A stretch of DNA of 64,000 nucleotides from an uncultured Flavobacterium sp. (GCF_946478785.1 NZ_CAMLDD010000025.1:1-64000); one strand, 5' to 3'; counted from the stretch's first letter, positions 25,711 through 34,652 are shown. Made by a program: numbers and translations. Notes: generated by a model from the sequence alone, not told the origin.

Positions 25711-26250
25711 TTAAAGATCAATTTTGTCCAAAATTGCTTCAAATTCATATTTATTTTTCCATTTTTGTTGAAGAGTTTCTTTTTGGATGGCAATAATTCT
25801 TACCTTAAATTCATTCAAAATTCCATTAGAAATCACAAAATTTACCGCCTGCTCAAAAGAATTCAGCATGCTTTTGTAGAACAGCTCTTGTTTTATGAAG
25901 TTCGCAGATGAATAGGTTTGTGCAATTTCAATATTATAAAGCATAATATCGGCAATTACAAAAGGGTCAACTCCCAACGAAATAAAATGCTTAATGATTT
26001 TTTGTGCTACAGAGCGACGCATTTTTGCTTTCGGACGCCATTTTGCACCAGGCTTTTTTATGGGAAAATATTCATGTGAGATTTTTGTCTTGCTTTCCTG
26101 CAAAAGCTTATCCTCCTTGGGATTAAAAACAAAATCATAAAAGACTTTTACAGGGCTAAATTTCTCATACAACTCAATAATTTGTTCTTCGAGCTGTTCT
26201 TTATTTAACTCTCCTAAATATTTTTTTAAATCACGTTTACTCATACTCAA
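25711..26250 (-). CDS. DUF6155 family protein
   Basis: This 179-residue cytoplasmic protein resembles the DUF6155 family of Bacteroidota. It starts MSMSKRDLKKYLGELNKEQL and contains HEYFPIKKPGAKWRPKAKMR, a basic patch, followed by an alpha-helical C-terminal half. No function is established. It lies 106 nt upstream of the helicase gene in the same direction, with its own consensus promoter, so co-function is possible but unproven. Confidence 0.75.
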   Translation of the reverse strand: MSMSKRDLKKYLGELNKEQLEEQIIELYEKFSPVKVFYDFVFNPKEDKLLQESKTKISHEYFPIKKPGAKWRPKAKMRRSVAQKIIKHFISLGVDPFVIADIMLYNIEIAQTYSSANFIKQELFYKSMLNSFEQAVNFVISNGILNEFKVRIIAIQKETLQQKWKNKYEFEAILDKIDL

Positions 26251-26262
26251 AGTTTAAGATTA

Positions 26263-26295
26263 CAAAAGTAAATTACTTTGTTGATTGATAATCAA
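26263..26295 (-). promoter_or_regulatory. Promoter of the DUF6155 gene
   Basis: On the minus strand: TTG (in TTTG), 22-nt spacer, TACTTTTG, a full consensus match 12 nt before the ATG. The same gap must also hold the divergent promoter (TAGTTTTG at 26314-26321) of the next gene. Confidence 0.65.
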
Positions 26296-26347
26296 AAAAC
26301 CAACGATATTACTTAGTTTTGCTTCTATATAATTTAAAAAAAACATC

Positions 26348-26635
26348 ATGCTTAAGATTTTTAAAGTTACGGCCATATTAGAAGGAATTTCCTATTTAGC
26401 TTTATTTGCAAATATGCTCATTGTCAAACCCACTAATTTAGATCTTTATAAGTCGCTTTTATACCCAATAGGAATGAGTCATGGTATATTATTTATCGGT
26501 TATGTTTTACTGGCCATCCTATTAAGAAAATCTCAAAATTGGGATTTAAAAACTTTTGGAATTATTTTGATAGCTTCACTTCTTCCGTTTGGAACTTTTT
26601 ATGTAGAGAAAAAGTATTTAGAAAATAATGCATAA
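26348..26635 (+). CDS. DUF3817 integral membrane protein
   Basis: This 95-residue membrane protein resembles the DUF3817 family, with three hydrophobic segments (about residues 5-25, 40-60 and 68-88). It carries the family-type features EGISYLALF near the start and GMSHGILFIGYVLLAILL in the middle. Function unknown. Its stop overlaps the MscS-family gene start by 8 nt, so both are likely co-expressed. Confidence 0.82.
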   Translation: MLKIFKVTAILEGISYLALFANMLIVKPTNLDLYKSLLYPIGMSHGILFIGYVLLAILLRKSQNWDLKTFGIILIASLLPFGTFYVEKKYLENNA

Positions 26636-27884
26636 GCTTTTGGATAAAATATTCAACTTTTTATATCCTCTTTTCAGGGATTGGGGAATGGGCCGCAACT
26701 TTGCGTCTTACATCAGCCTGATTCTTAATATTGCCATCATGGTGGCGCTGGCTTTTGCGATTTATTATCTCGCAAAGTTAGTATTGGTAACGCTGACAGC
26801 TATTTTTGCACAGCGTACCAAAACCAAATTTGATGATTATTTAATCCACAATAAAACAACAAAATACACGGCCTATTTAATTCCGTTTTTCTTTATTTAC
26901 AAAGCAGTTCCCATCATTTTGGATAAATATGAGTATTGGGAAGCTATTTTTGGAAAAATAGTTGGTGTATATATAGTCTTGCTTACTTTATGGATTGTCA
27001 GGACCATTTTTAATTCTTTACGGGATTACTTAAAACAAAAACCGGAATACAGCGATAAACCTATTGACAGTTTCGTTCAGGTTATTATGATTGTACTTTG
27101 GATTTTTGGGGTTTCCATCATTATTTCGACATTGTTTGGAATCAAACAAACCGATTTACTTACTATTTTAGGGACACTTTCGGCCATTATCATATTGATT
27201 TTCAGAGATACTATTTTAGGATTTGTTTCAAGTGTCCAGGTTGCTATCAACGATATGGTTCGAATTGGCGACTGGATTACGATGGATAAGTTTGGTGCCG
27301 ATGGAGATGTTATCGAAATTAACCTGACAACTGTAAAAGTCCGTAATTTTGATAATACCATTACTACGATTCCCACGTATGCCTTAAGTTCCGACTCTTT
27401 TCAGAACTGGCGAGGCATGCAAAAATCTGAAGGAAGACGTATTAAAAGACATGTATTGATTAAAAGCAGTACTATTCGTTTTTTGAATGATGAAGATTTA
27501 CATCAAATGAAAAAAGTGCAATTAATAAGTTCTTATATTGAAACCAGACAAGCAGAAATTGAAAAATATAATGACTTGCATGGTGTAGATAAAACTTTGT
27601 CCATCAATGGACGAAATATGACTAATTTAGGTTTGTTTCGAAAATACATTATGCAGTATTTAGTATTGCACCCGGGCTTGAATAAAGACCTTCAAATTAT
27701 GTGTCGTCAGCTGCAATCAACAGAACATGGAGTTCCTTTAGAAATTTATGTTTTTTCGAGTGATAAACGCTGGGCAAATTACGAATATATTATGGCTGAT
27801 ATTTTTGACCATGTCATAGCTTCGGTAGGCTATTTTGATTTGGAAATATTCGAATTACCTTCTAAAATTGGTCGTTTGGAATGA
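26628..27884 (+). CDS. MscS-family mechanosensitive ion channel
   Basis: Small-conductance mechanosensitive channel homolog of 418 residues in the inner membrane. There are about five hydrophobic helices in the first 200 residues. The pore/beta-domain region is conserved: FRDTILGFVSSVQVAINDMVRIGDWI split around residues 188-215, then MDKFGADGDVIEINLTTVKVRNFDNT, which is typical of MscS. The C-terminal domain is longer than in E. coli MscS (286 residues). It presumably protects against hypo-osmotic shock. Confidence 0.92.
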   Translation: MHKLLDKIFNFLYPLFRDWGMGRNFASYISLILNIAIMVALAFAIYYLAKLVLVTLTAIFAQRTKTKFDDYLIHNKTTKYTAYLIPFFFIYKAVPIILDKYEYWEAIFGKIVGVYIVLLTLWIVRTIFNSLRDYLKQKPEYSDKPIDSFVQVIMIVLWIFGVSIIISTLFGIKQTDLLTILGTLSAIIILIFRDTILGFVSSVQVAINDMVRIGDWITMDKFGADGDVIEINLTTVKVRNFDNTITTIPTYALSSDSFQNWRGMQKSEGRRIKRHVLIKSSTIRFLNDEDLHQMKKVQLISSYIETRQAEIEKYNDLHGVDKTLSINGRNMTNLGLFRKYIMQYLVLHPGLNKDLQIMCRQLQSTEHGVPLEIYVFSSDKRWANYEYIMADIFDHVIASVGYFDLEIFELPSKIGRLE

Positions 27885-27898
27885 TTTTCTTTATTAAA

Positions 27899-27987
27899 AA
27901 GTTTCAGGTTTCAAGTTTCAAGTTTTTTAACCAGATGATAAACATCACCACAAAAAACTTGAAACCTGAAACTTGAAAACTTGAAAC
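27899..27987. repeat. Inverted repeat between convergent genes
   Basis: The left part (27900-27928, built from agtttcaggtttcaag units and ending in a T run) pairs with the right part (27952-27974). The left arm carries one extra 7-nt tttcaag unit. It is placed to serve as a bidirectional terminator. Related tttcaagtttcaag sequence is at about 34668-34688. Confidence 0.65.
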
Positions 27988-28415
27988 TATTCTTTCAACT
28001 CTTCAAAAACAAACTTCGAATTATTGTATTCTATAGCTGTTCCGGGAATAAAACACGGAAGGTTTAGGTAAGTCCCAATTTCTCCGCTTCCTAAAAACAG
28101 TTTATTTTCCTTTTTCAATAAGGCAATCGGTATTCTTTTCCAGCTTCCCCCATTAGAAATATAATGAAAATCACCTCTTAAAGTATCGCCTTTCATATCT
28201 CCTCTAACATCTCCAGAGTCTTTCCCCACTTTATAGTACGATATTTCATAATGCCCGTAAAAACGTTTACTGTTCTTATTAATTGCTAAAATTGCTGTGT
28301 CTTTATTGTTTACAGCACGATAAACAGCATATTTGTAGTCCTCTTTTTCTTCTTTAGAATTACAGGACAATAAAAAAGAAAATAACACAGAAACCGTTAT
28401 AAATTTTTTCAGCAT
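27987..28415 (-). CDS. Hypothetical lipoprotein
   Basis: A 142-residue predicted lipoprotein beginning MLKKFITVSVLFSFLLSCNS, with a lipobox LLSC and Cys18 as the lipidation site. The start at 28415 is preferred over a longer frame because the signal peptide begins there. The mature part is small and beta-rich, with FYGHYEISYYKVGKDSGDVR and LFLGSGEIGTYL. I do not recognise a family. Confidence 0.75.
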   Translation of the reverse strand: MLKKFITVSVLFSFLLSCNSKEEKEDYKYAVYRAVNNKDTAILAINKNSKRFYGHYEISYYKVGKDSGDVRGDMKGDTLRGDFHYISNGGSWKRIPIALLKKENKLFLGSGEIGTYLNLPCFIPGTAIEYNNSKFVFEELKE

Positions 28416-28491
28416 TTTTAAGAGTTTTTTACCCGAGTGATTATAAATATAAGCTTTGCGCAAAGTTAAACGAACTTATATAAAATTTATT

Positions 28492-28875
28492 TTACAAACG
28501 GTCTTTTACGAATTCAATTTTGGTTTTTCCATGTGGTTTAGGTTTTCCATCTTCATCCAGATTTACCATTGTAGTGTGATCAATTGTAATAATAATTTCG
28601 CGTGTCATCATATTTCTTACGGCACATTTAAGGACTAAAGAGGTGGTACCAAATTTTACTACATCAATTCCAATTTCTACGATGTCACCTTGTCGTGCAG
28701 AACTTTTAAAATTGATTTCGGACATGTGTTTGGTAACCACTCTCGAATTTTCTAATTGCACAATGGAATATAAAGCCAGCTCTTCGTCAATCCAGGCTAA
28801 CAGCTGTCCGCCGAATAAAGTTCCGTTTGGATTTAGGTCTTGGGGTTTAACCCATTTTCTGGTATGGAATCTCAT
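28492..28875 (-). CDS. Acyl-CoA thioesterase (hotdog fold)
   Basis: This 127-residue protein of the acyl-CoA thioesterase (YciA/BFIT-like) hotdog family hydrolyses acyl-CoA thioesters. The segment LNPNGTLFGGQLLAWIDEEL (about residues 15-34) carries the helix and the catalytic Asp region, and RQGDIVEIGIDVVKFGTTSL follows. It is cytoplasmic, single-domain and of normal length. Substrate chain length is not deducible. Confidence 0.9.
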   Translation of the reverse strand: MRFHTRKWVKPQDLNPNGTLFGGQLLAWIDEELALYSIVQLENSRVVTKHMSEINFKSSARQGDIVEIGIDVVKFGTTSLVLKCAVRNMMTREIIITIDHTTMVNLDEDGKPKPHGKTKIEFVKDRL

Positions 28876-29133
28876 ATTTTTAGTTTATACGGGTAAAAAT
28901 AGTTGTTTGGTCCCATAATCGAATTATGTTTTTTTATTAATACGTAAGATTTCAATAATTCGAAAATTTACTATTGAATTATTTCAAAAATCACTTTTAA
29001 AAGTCCAAATAATTAAAATTACAGTCAACGGAATATTTTAATTTATGAACTTATTTTTTATAGAATTTGTCAGTAACTAAATCTGGGAAACGTATCTTTA
29101 TAAGAGATATTTTTATAATTTTAAAGAAAAACC

Positions 29134-29541
29134 ATGGCAGACAGAGACACTTTTTTAAAAGAATTCAGAGGCGAAACTTTAGGAACTATCAGCGCTCAGT
29201 CATCAGCTGATGAGTTATTTCAAAATCAAACCATCAGACCCATTTTAAAACTTCAGAATGATTTATTCATTGCTGTTTTCCTTAATTATGTAAATAAGAA
29301 CAAAGGTGATTTTTATTCTTATACGGTCGAAAAAAAACTGCAAGTAATCGAAAACTCCATTCAAAAAGATATCAAGTTCAGAAATTCCTTAAAAGGAATT
29401 GTAATGGCCCTTTTTACAATCGAAGAATACAATACATACATTCAAAATTCTTCAAGCTTAAACAAAAGAATGATGAATTTGTTAGTTGACAGATTGAAAA
29501 GTCAGGTGCAGTTGTTTGAATTGGAATCGAATTCGAAGTAG
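29134..29541 (+). CDS. Conserved hypothetical protein
   Basis: This 135-residue cytoplasmic alpha-helical protein begins MADRDTFLKEFRGETLGTIS. The segment VFLNYVNKNKGDFYSYTVEK lies in the middle. No membrane segment, cysteine motif or known domain is seen. It resembles small proteins found in Flavobacteria and sometimes mislabelled glyoxalase, for which I see no support. The coding signature and clean start make it a real gene. Confidence 0.65.
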   Translation: MADRDTFLKEFRGETLGTISAQSSADELFQNQTIRPILKLQNDLFIAVFLNYVNKNKGDFYSYTVEKKLQVIENSIQKDIKFRNSLKGIVMALFTIEEYNTYIQNSSSLNKRMMNLLVDRLKSQVQLFELESNSK

Positions 29542-29663
29542 ATTTCTTTAAATGGAAATAGAAATAATCGAAAAGCAGAATCAAAGTTTAGTTGAAATTT
29601 CTGCAACATCCTTTTAGAAAACAGATAATCAACAAGTTATTTTTTTTTAAAATTTAAAAAAGA

Positions 29664-29716
29664 AAAAAAGGATTGACAAAACCGGAATTTGGAATCTCAA
29701 TTTTGTCAATCCTTAA
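29664..29716 (-). terminator. Terminator of the E1 fusion gene
   Basis: aaggattgacaaaa (29668-29681) pairs with ttttgtcaatcctt (29701-29714). On the minus strand it ends in a long U run just after the E1 gene stop. Confidence 0.85.
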
Positions 29717-29731
29717 TATTAATAACTGAAT

Positions 29732-31708
29732 TTAATACGCTAATAACTCCTTTAAAACCTCTTCAAAACGATTTTTAGGCAAAAACTGATCTTCCAGTGC
29801 TTTTGTAAACGGAATTGGAGAATCCAGACTCGCTACTCTTTTTACCGGCCCGTCAAGATATTCAAAACACTGTTCCATAATTAAAGCTGAAATGTCACTG
29901 GCAATTCCACCGAACAAAGTATCTTCCTGATAAATTATTACTTTTCCTGTCTTTTTAACCGATGTAAAAATAGTTTCGGTATCCAGAGGCTGTAAAGTTC
30001 TTAAATCGATTAAATCAGCGTCGATATCCGGATTTTTTTCTAAAGTTTCCAATGCCCAATGGACTGATGCTCCAAAAGCAATAATGGTTATTTTTTTACC
30101 TTCTTTAATTAAAGCCGCTTTTCCCAAGGGAATCGTATAATAATCATTTGGTACATCCTGATAAACACTTCTGTACAACTGTTTATGCTCAAAAAACAAC
30201 ACTGGATTAGGATCGTTTATGGAAGTATTTAATAACCCTTTTGCATCATATGGAAAAGCAGGATAAACCACTTTTAATCCTGGAGTTTTGGTGAACCATG
30301 CTTCGTTTGTTTGCGAATGAAACGGCCCTGCCTGGGTTCCGCCACCGCAAGGCATTCGTACTACAACATCCGCTTTTTCGCCCCAGCGATAATGTGATTT
30401 AGCCAGTAAATTTACAATCGGATTGAAACCGGTCGATACAAAATCGGCAAATTGCATTTCAACAATCGCCTTATAGCCGTTAATTGACAATCCCATTCCG
30501 GCTGAAACAACTGCGCTTTCGCAAATTGGAGTATTTCGAACTCTGGCTTTTCCAAAAAACTCAACAAAACCGTCTGTTATTTTAAAGGCTCCGCCATACT
30601 CTGCGATATCCTGCCCCATAATGACAAGATTTTCATGTCGTTTCATGGACTGTTCCAAACTATTTCTAATGGCATCTATAAAACGAAGATTTTTAGATTC
30701 TGATGAATGACTAATTCCTTCATGTTCATACCGTTTGTAAACATCTCCTAATTCACCTTCAAGAGTTGGAATTATTTCTGGTTCTGCATTTGCTATGGCT
30801 AAGTTTTCATCAATTTCCTGTTTGATTTCGTTGTGAAGCTGTTCATCAAAGTCGGGTTTCAAAATTCCTTCTTCTGTCAAAAAATTTCGATAATTTGTAA
30901 CAGGATCTTTTGCTGCCCATTCCTCCATTAATTCCTGCGGGACATATTTAGTACCGCTGGCCTCTTCATGACCACGCATCCTAAAGGTTTTAAATTCTAA
31001 TAAAACCGGATGTGGATTTTCCTGTATTTCTTCTTTCAGCTTCGAAAGTTTGTTATAAACTTCCAGAATATTATTCCCGTCAATAATATGACTTTCCATT
31101 CCGTACCCAATACCTTTATCTGCAAGGTTTTCACATAGATACTGTTCATTGGTAGGAGTCGAAAGTCCATAACCATTATTTTCAATGATAAACATTACAG
31201 GTAATTTCCATACTGCAGCAATATTTAAAGCTTCATGAAAATCACCTTCGCTGGTTGCGCCTTCTCCGGTAAAAACGGCTGTTATTTTTTTATTATTCTG
31301 AAGTTTATCGGCTAAGGCGATTCCGTCTGCAATTCCTAATTGCGGACCGAGATGCGAAATCATTCCGATGATTTTATATTTCTGGGTTCCAAAATGAAAA
31401 CTGCGATCCCTGCCTTTTGTAAAACCATTCGCTTTTCCCTGCCATTGCGAAAACAATCGGTGCAGCGGAATATTTCTTGAAGTAAAAACTCCCAGATTTC
31501 TATGCATAGGCAACACATATTCCGATTCATCCAGAACTGCTGTAACGCCAACTGCTATAGCCTCCTGCCCTATTCCTGAAAACCATTTGGATACTTTTCC
31601 CTGCCGAATTAAGATGAGCATCTTTTCTTCGATTAATCGAGGTTTCAGTAATTTTTTATATAAATCTAATAATTGAACATCAGTAAGGTCTTGTCTGTAA
31701 AAGATCAT
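29732..31708 (-). CDS. 2-oxoacid dehydrogenase E1, fused alpha and beta subunits
   Basis: Thiamine-diphosphate E1 component of a branched-chain 2-oxoacid or pyruvate dehydrogenase-type complex, 658 residues, with alpha and beta subunits in one chain. The alpha part (about 1-330) shows QEAIAVGVTAVL, the ThDP motif FTGEGATSEGDFHEALNIAA and the RMRGHEEASGTKY loop. The beta part (about 340-658) shows MGQDIAEYGGAFKIT, PICESAVVSAGMGLSINGYK and IDLRTLQPLD. Such fusions are known in Bacteroidota. E2/E3 genes are not adjacent. The start at 31708 is supported by a promoter at 31729-31736. Confidence 0.92.
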   Translation of the reverse strand: MIFYRQDLTDVQLLDLYKKLLKPRLIEEKMLILIRQGKVSKWFSGIGQEAIAVGVTAVLDESEYVLPMHRNLGVFTSRNIPLHRLFSQWQGKANGFTKGRDRSFHFGTQKYKIIGMISHLGPQLGIADGIALADKLQNNKKITAVFTGEGATSEGDFHEALNIAAVWKLPVMFIIENNGYGLSTPTNEQYLCENLADKGIGYGMESHIIDGNNILEVYNKLSKLKEEIQENPHPVLLEFKTFRMRGHEEASGTKYVPQELMEEWAAKDPVTNYRNFLTEEGILKPDFDEQLHNEIKQEIDENLAIANAEPEIIPTLEGELGDVYKRYEHEGISHSSESKNLRFIDAIRNSLEQSMKRHENLVIMGQDIAEYGGAFKITDGFVEFFGKARVRNTPICESAVVSAGMGLSINGYKAIVEMQFADFVSTGFNPIVNLLAKSHYRWGEKADVVVRMPCGGGTQAGPFHSQTNEAWFTKTPGLKVVYPAFPYDAKGLLNTSINDPNPVLFFEHKQLYRSVYQDVPNDYYTIPLGKAALIKEGKKITIIAFGASVHWALETLEKNPDIDADLIDLRTLQPLDTETIFTSVKKTGKVIIYQEDTLFGGIASDISALIMEQCFEYLDGPVKRVASLDSPIPFTKALEDQFLPKNRFEEVLKELLAY

Positions 31709-31728
31709 TTGGTTGGGTTTTGCTGTTT

Positions 31729-31736
31729 CAAATATA
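31729..31736 (-). promoter_or_regulatory. Promoter -7 element for the E1 fusion gene
   Basis: Reads TATATTTG on the minus strand, with a TTTG about 16 nt upstream. It gives a leader of about 14 nt before the ATG at 31708. Confidence 0.55.
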
Positions 31737-31842
31737 TTAAAATATAACAATTCAAACACTAAGGGTTAGATAAATAACACTGCAAATGATTAAGAGTTCA
31801 ATAAATAGAAAATATAGACTGAAAAGTAATTTTTTGCATCAT

Positions 31843-32592
31843 TTAACCAACAAAATAAGGAGCCAATATATCTTCAAAATTATATAAACCTTCTTCTTTG
31901 TCTTTTAAATTTTCGGCTACAAATACTACACCGCTGCCAAAAGCTTCACGGGAAATACTCTCATGAATTAATCTGACAGTTTGAAAAGGAAACCCGAAAA
32001 CAACTTCATGCTTGCCTACAATTCCACCGGCCCTTACCGAATTTATATCATTTTCTTCCAAATCCAATGTTTCTGCGATTTTAAGGGCTGTTCCTGAAAC
32101 ACCGTCTTTTCCCTTAAAATGTTCTTCAATGATTTCGATATCAACCCACGGAGCAATTCTCTTCAAGAATTTAGATGCAAACAACAGATAATTCACTCCC
32201 AGCGTAATGTTTGGGCTCCAAAACACCGTCGTTTGCGTTGAAAGAGTCTTTAAAAAATCTTTTTCTTTGTTAGAATAATGAGAAATTGCAGAGATGATTT
32301 TTATCTTTCTTTTGCTGGCTTCCTCTCCATAACTGTAAATTCCGGAAGCTGACGAAAAATCAATTATCATATCGACAGGGCTATTATCCAGTAATTCGGC
32401 TATAGATACAGACGTACTGGAGTAAATCTTTCCTGTCTCATCAGGGGTAATTCCTAAATATTCAGAAACAGTTCGATTATCTAAATTGCTGCTTTTTTTT
32501 AAAACCCATTTTAAGGAAAAATTTTTGTTTTGTAATATTACCGAAGCCACAGCTTTGCCTGTTTTCCCAAATCCTATTAAACCTATATTCAT
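31843..32592 (-). CDS. DapB-like dihydrodipicolinate reductase (divergent)
   Basis: Resembles 4-hydroxy-tetrahydrodipicolinate reductase of lysine/diaminopimelate synthesis. The 249-residue protein has the N-terminal dinucleotide motif IGLIGFGKTGKAVAS, the PNITLGVNYLL segment and the C-terminal SGTALKIAETL. The catalytic stretch reads EEHFKGKDGVSGTA. By my alignment the first His and the Lys of canonical HHxxKxDAPSGTA are kept, but the second His is Phe and one residue is missing. It may be a paralog with altered function. Monocistronic. Confidence 0.78.
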   Translation of the reverse strand: MNIGLIGFGKTGKAVASVILQNKNFSLKWVLKKSSNLDNRTVSEYLGITPDETGKIYSSTSVSIAELLDNSPVDMIIDFSSASGIYSYGEEASKRKIKIISAISHYSNKEKDFLKTLSTQTTVFWSPNITLGVNYLLFASKFLKRIAPWVDIEIIEEHFKGKDGVSGTALKIAETLDLEENDINSVRAGGIVGKHEVVFGFPFQTVRLIHESISREAFGSGVVFVAENLKDKEEGLYNFEDILAPYFVG

Positions 32593-32788
32593 GAATGCCT
32601 TTTTTTTATAAAAATAGATTTTTTTCTTGTAAAACAGCGTATTTATGGAATTGTTAACATTTTACAACCCAAAAAGAAGAGTTAAATTAAATTATAATCA
32701 AAAAACAAATATCTGTGGTTTTATTAAAATCACAGTTTTGAAAGCCAATTTTAATATAATTTTTAAAATTCAAAACTAAAATATTCTC

Positions 32789-32796
32789 TACATTTG
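32789..32796 (+). promoter_or_regulatory. Promoter -7 element for the 2OG oxygenase
   Basis: TACATTTG matches TAnnTTTG, about 50 nt before the ATG. There is no clear -33 TTG at normal spacing. Confidence 0.4.
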
Positions 32797-32846
32797 TAAG
32801 GCAAAAGGTTTCAATGGCCTTTCACAATTAAATAAAAATGTAAAGT

Positions 32847-33797
32847 ATGCAAAACATTCCTAGTGTAGACTTACGTGATTTCCTTTCGGACAACCCGGAA
32901 CGTAAACAAAAATTTGTAAATGAAATCGGCAGTGCATTTGAAAACATTGGCTTCGTAGCCCTAAAAGGTCATTTTTTGGATGATCAGCTGGTAGGCGAGC
33001 TTTATGGAGAAATTCGAAAATTTTTCTCCTTGCCAATTGAGACCAAGCATCAATATGAAATTCCCGGAATTGGTGGTCAGAGAGGTTATGTTTCTTTTGG
33101 AAAAGAACATGCCAAAGGGCGCAAAGAGGGAGATTTGAAAGAGTTCTGGCATTTTGGCCAATATGTTGATGAAACTTCAAAATATGCTTCAGAATATCCG
33201 GATAATGTTGAAGTAAAAGAATTACCACGTTTTAATATTGTAGGTAAAGAAGCCTATCAAATGTTAGAAAAAACAGGTGTTTATGTGTTAAGAGCCCTTG
33301 CTTTGCATTTAGGTCTGGATGAGTTTTATTTTGACCAATATGCCAAAGAAGGTAACTCAATTTTAAGACCAATACATTATCCTCCAATTACTTCTGAGCC
33401 AGAGAATGCCATTCGTGCAGCTGCTCACGGTGATATTAACCTGATTACGCTTTTAATGGGAGCGCAGGGAAAAGGATTGCAGGTTCAAAATCATAATGGC
33501 GAATGGATTGATGCCATTGCAGAAGATGATGAATTGGTAATTAACGTAGGCGATATGTTGTCAAGACATACTAATAACAAACTAAAATCGACTATACATC
33601 AGGTAGTTAATCCGCCAAGGGAATTATGGGGAACTTCACGTTATTCGATTCCGTTTTTCATGCATCCTGTAAGCGATATGCGTCTGGATTGTTTAGAAAA
33701 CTGTATTGATGCCGAAAACCCTAAGAAATTTGAAGATATTACAGCGGGAGATTATTTATATGAACGTTTAGTAGATTTAGGTTTAATAAAAAAATAA
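32847..33797 (+). CDS. Isopenicillin N synthase-family 2OG-Fe(II) oxygenase
   Basis: This 316-residue non-haem iron oxygenase shows the double-stranded beta-helix metal triad: HGDINLITLL (His-x-Asp, about residues 193-202) and STIHQVVNPP (second His, about 249-258), then RYSIPFF with the 2-oxoglutarate-binding Arg-x-Ser. The N-terminal part, VDLRDFLSDNPERKQKF and IGSAFENIGFVALKG, is the usual DIOX_N domain. The substrate is not deducible, and no biosynthetic cluster is adjacent. Confidence 0.9.
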   Translation: MQNIPSVDLRDFLSDNPERKQKFVNEIGSAFENIGFVALKGHFLDDQLVGELYGEIRKFFSLPIETKHQYEIPGIGGQRGYVSFGKEHAKGRKEGDLKEFWHFGQYVDETSKYASEYPDNVEVKELPRFNIVGKEAYQMLEKTGVYVLRALALHLGLDEFYFDQYAKEGNSILRPIHYPPITSEPENAIRAAAHGDINLITLLMGAQGKGLQVQNHNGEWIDAIAEDDELVINVGDMLSRHTNNKLKSTIHQVVNPPRELWGTSRYSIPFFMHPVSDMRLDCLENCIDAENPKKFEDITAGDYLYERLVDLGLIKK

Positions 33798-33868
33798 TCT
33801 TTAAATTTACGAGAAGTAATAAAAAGACATTGAGTTCATGCTTAATGTCTTTTTGCTTTATAAAATTA

Positions 33869-34305
33869 GAACGCCGATGACGCGGATTTTAAAATAATAT
33901 TATGGGTATACTTTTACATGAAGAATTAACCAAGTCAATACTTAAAGTTTTTTATGATGTTTATAATGAATTAGGCTATGGATTCCTTGAAAGAGTTTAT
34001 CAAAATTCACTATACTATGAACTTAAATCAAACGGATTTAAAGTAGAAACTCAAAAAAGAATAAAGGTTTATTATAAAGAAATAGAAGTTGGTGAATATA
34101 TTGCTGATATAATAGTTAATGATTTTGTCATATTAGAATTAAAAGCACAAGAATACTTAATAGAAGCTAATGAATTTCAATTAATAAATTATTTAAAAGC
34201 TACAAATTGTGAGGTAGGACTCCTTTTAAATTTTGGAAAAAAACCTGAATTTATTAGAAAAGTATATCAAAATTTCAAAAAATAAAATCCGCGTTATCTG
34301 CGTTC
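33869..34305. repeat. Inverted repeat bracketing the GxxExxY gene
   Basis: The 22-nt arms 33869-33890 (gaacgccgatgacgcggatt) and 34284-34305 are inverted copies with two mismatches. The left arm ends 11 nt before the ATG, and the right arm overlaps the TAA stop at 34283-34285, so the gene is exactly enclosed. Confidence 0.85.
33902..34285 (+). CDS. GxxExxY protein
   Basis: This 127-residue protein of the GxxExxY family is named for the motif seen here as GYGFLERVYQNSLYYEL (about residues 21-37). The central segment VGEYIADIIVNDFVILELKA has the D...ExK pattern of a PDEXK-like nuclease fold, and LINYLKAT...GLLLNFGKKPEFIRKV is the C-terminal family signature. The fold suggests a nuclease, but no function is proven. 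The gene lies inside a short inverted repeat, suggesting transfer as a unit. Confidence 0.92.
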   Translation: MGILLHEELTKSILKVFYDVYNELGYGFLERVYQNSLYYELKSNGFKVETQKRIKVYYKEIEVGEYIADIIVNDFVILELKAQEYLIEANEFQLINYLKATNCEVGLLLNFGKKPEFIRKVYQNFKK

Positions 34306-34319
34306 AAAAAAACATTCCA

Positions 34320-34652
34320 ATGGACTTACAAGATCAATTAAAAAATTTATTTCCGGATCATATCGAATCTAATGAACCCGAAGAAGTTCAGGAACAGGAA
34401 CATGTACTTTATGTGCAAAAAGAACCTATGATCTGCAAATTCGAAAAAAGAAAAGGAAAACCCACGACCATAATCGAAGGCTACGAAGGATCTGATGAAG
34501 ATTTTAAAATCCTGGCCAAAGAAATTAAAACAAAGCTAAGCGTTGGCGGAACTTTTAAGGATGACTCTATTATCATTCAGGGAGATTATCGTGATAAGAT
34601 TATGGCAATTCTAAAAGAAAAAGGCTTTAAAACAAAACGAGTTGGAGGTTAA
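34320..34652 (+). CDS. SUI1/eIF1-like translation factor
   Basis: This 110-residue protein of the SUI1/eIF1 (YciH-like) family binds the ribosome and is thought to influence start-codon selection. The C-terminal SUI1 domain shows KRKGKPTTIIEGYEGSDEDF, LAKEIKTKLSVGGTFKDDSI and IIQGDYRDKIMAILKEKGF. The start at 34320 (MDLQDQLKNLF) is chosen because the longer frame from 34233 would read through the GxxExxY end and the repeat arm. Confidence 0.92.
   Translation: MDLQDQLKNLFPDHIESNEPEEVQEQEHVLYVQKEPMICKFEKRKGKPTTIIEGYEGSDEDFKILAKEIKTKLSVGGTFKDDSIIIQGDYRDKIMAILKEKGFKTKRVGG

Noticed and set aside
34233..34319. Longer start for the eIF1-like gene
   Set aside because: It would overlap the GxxExxY coding end and translate the inverted-repeat arm; the ATG at 34320 begins the family's normal N-terminus.
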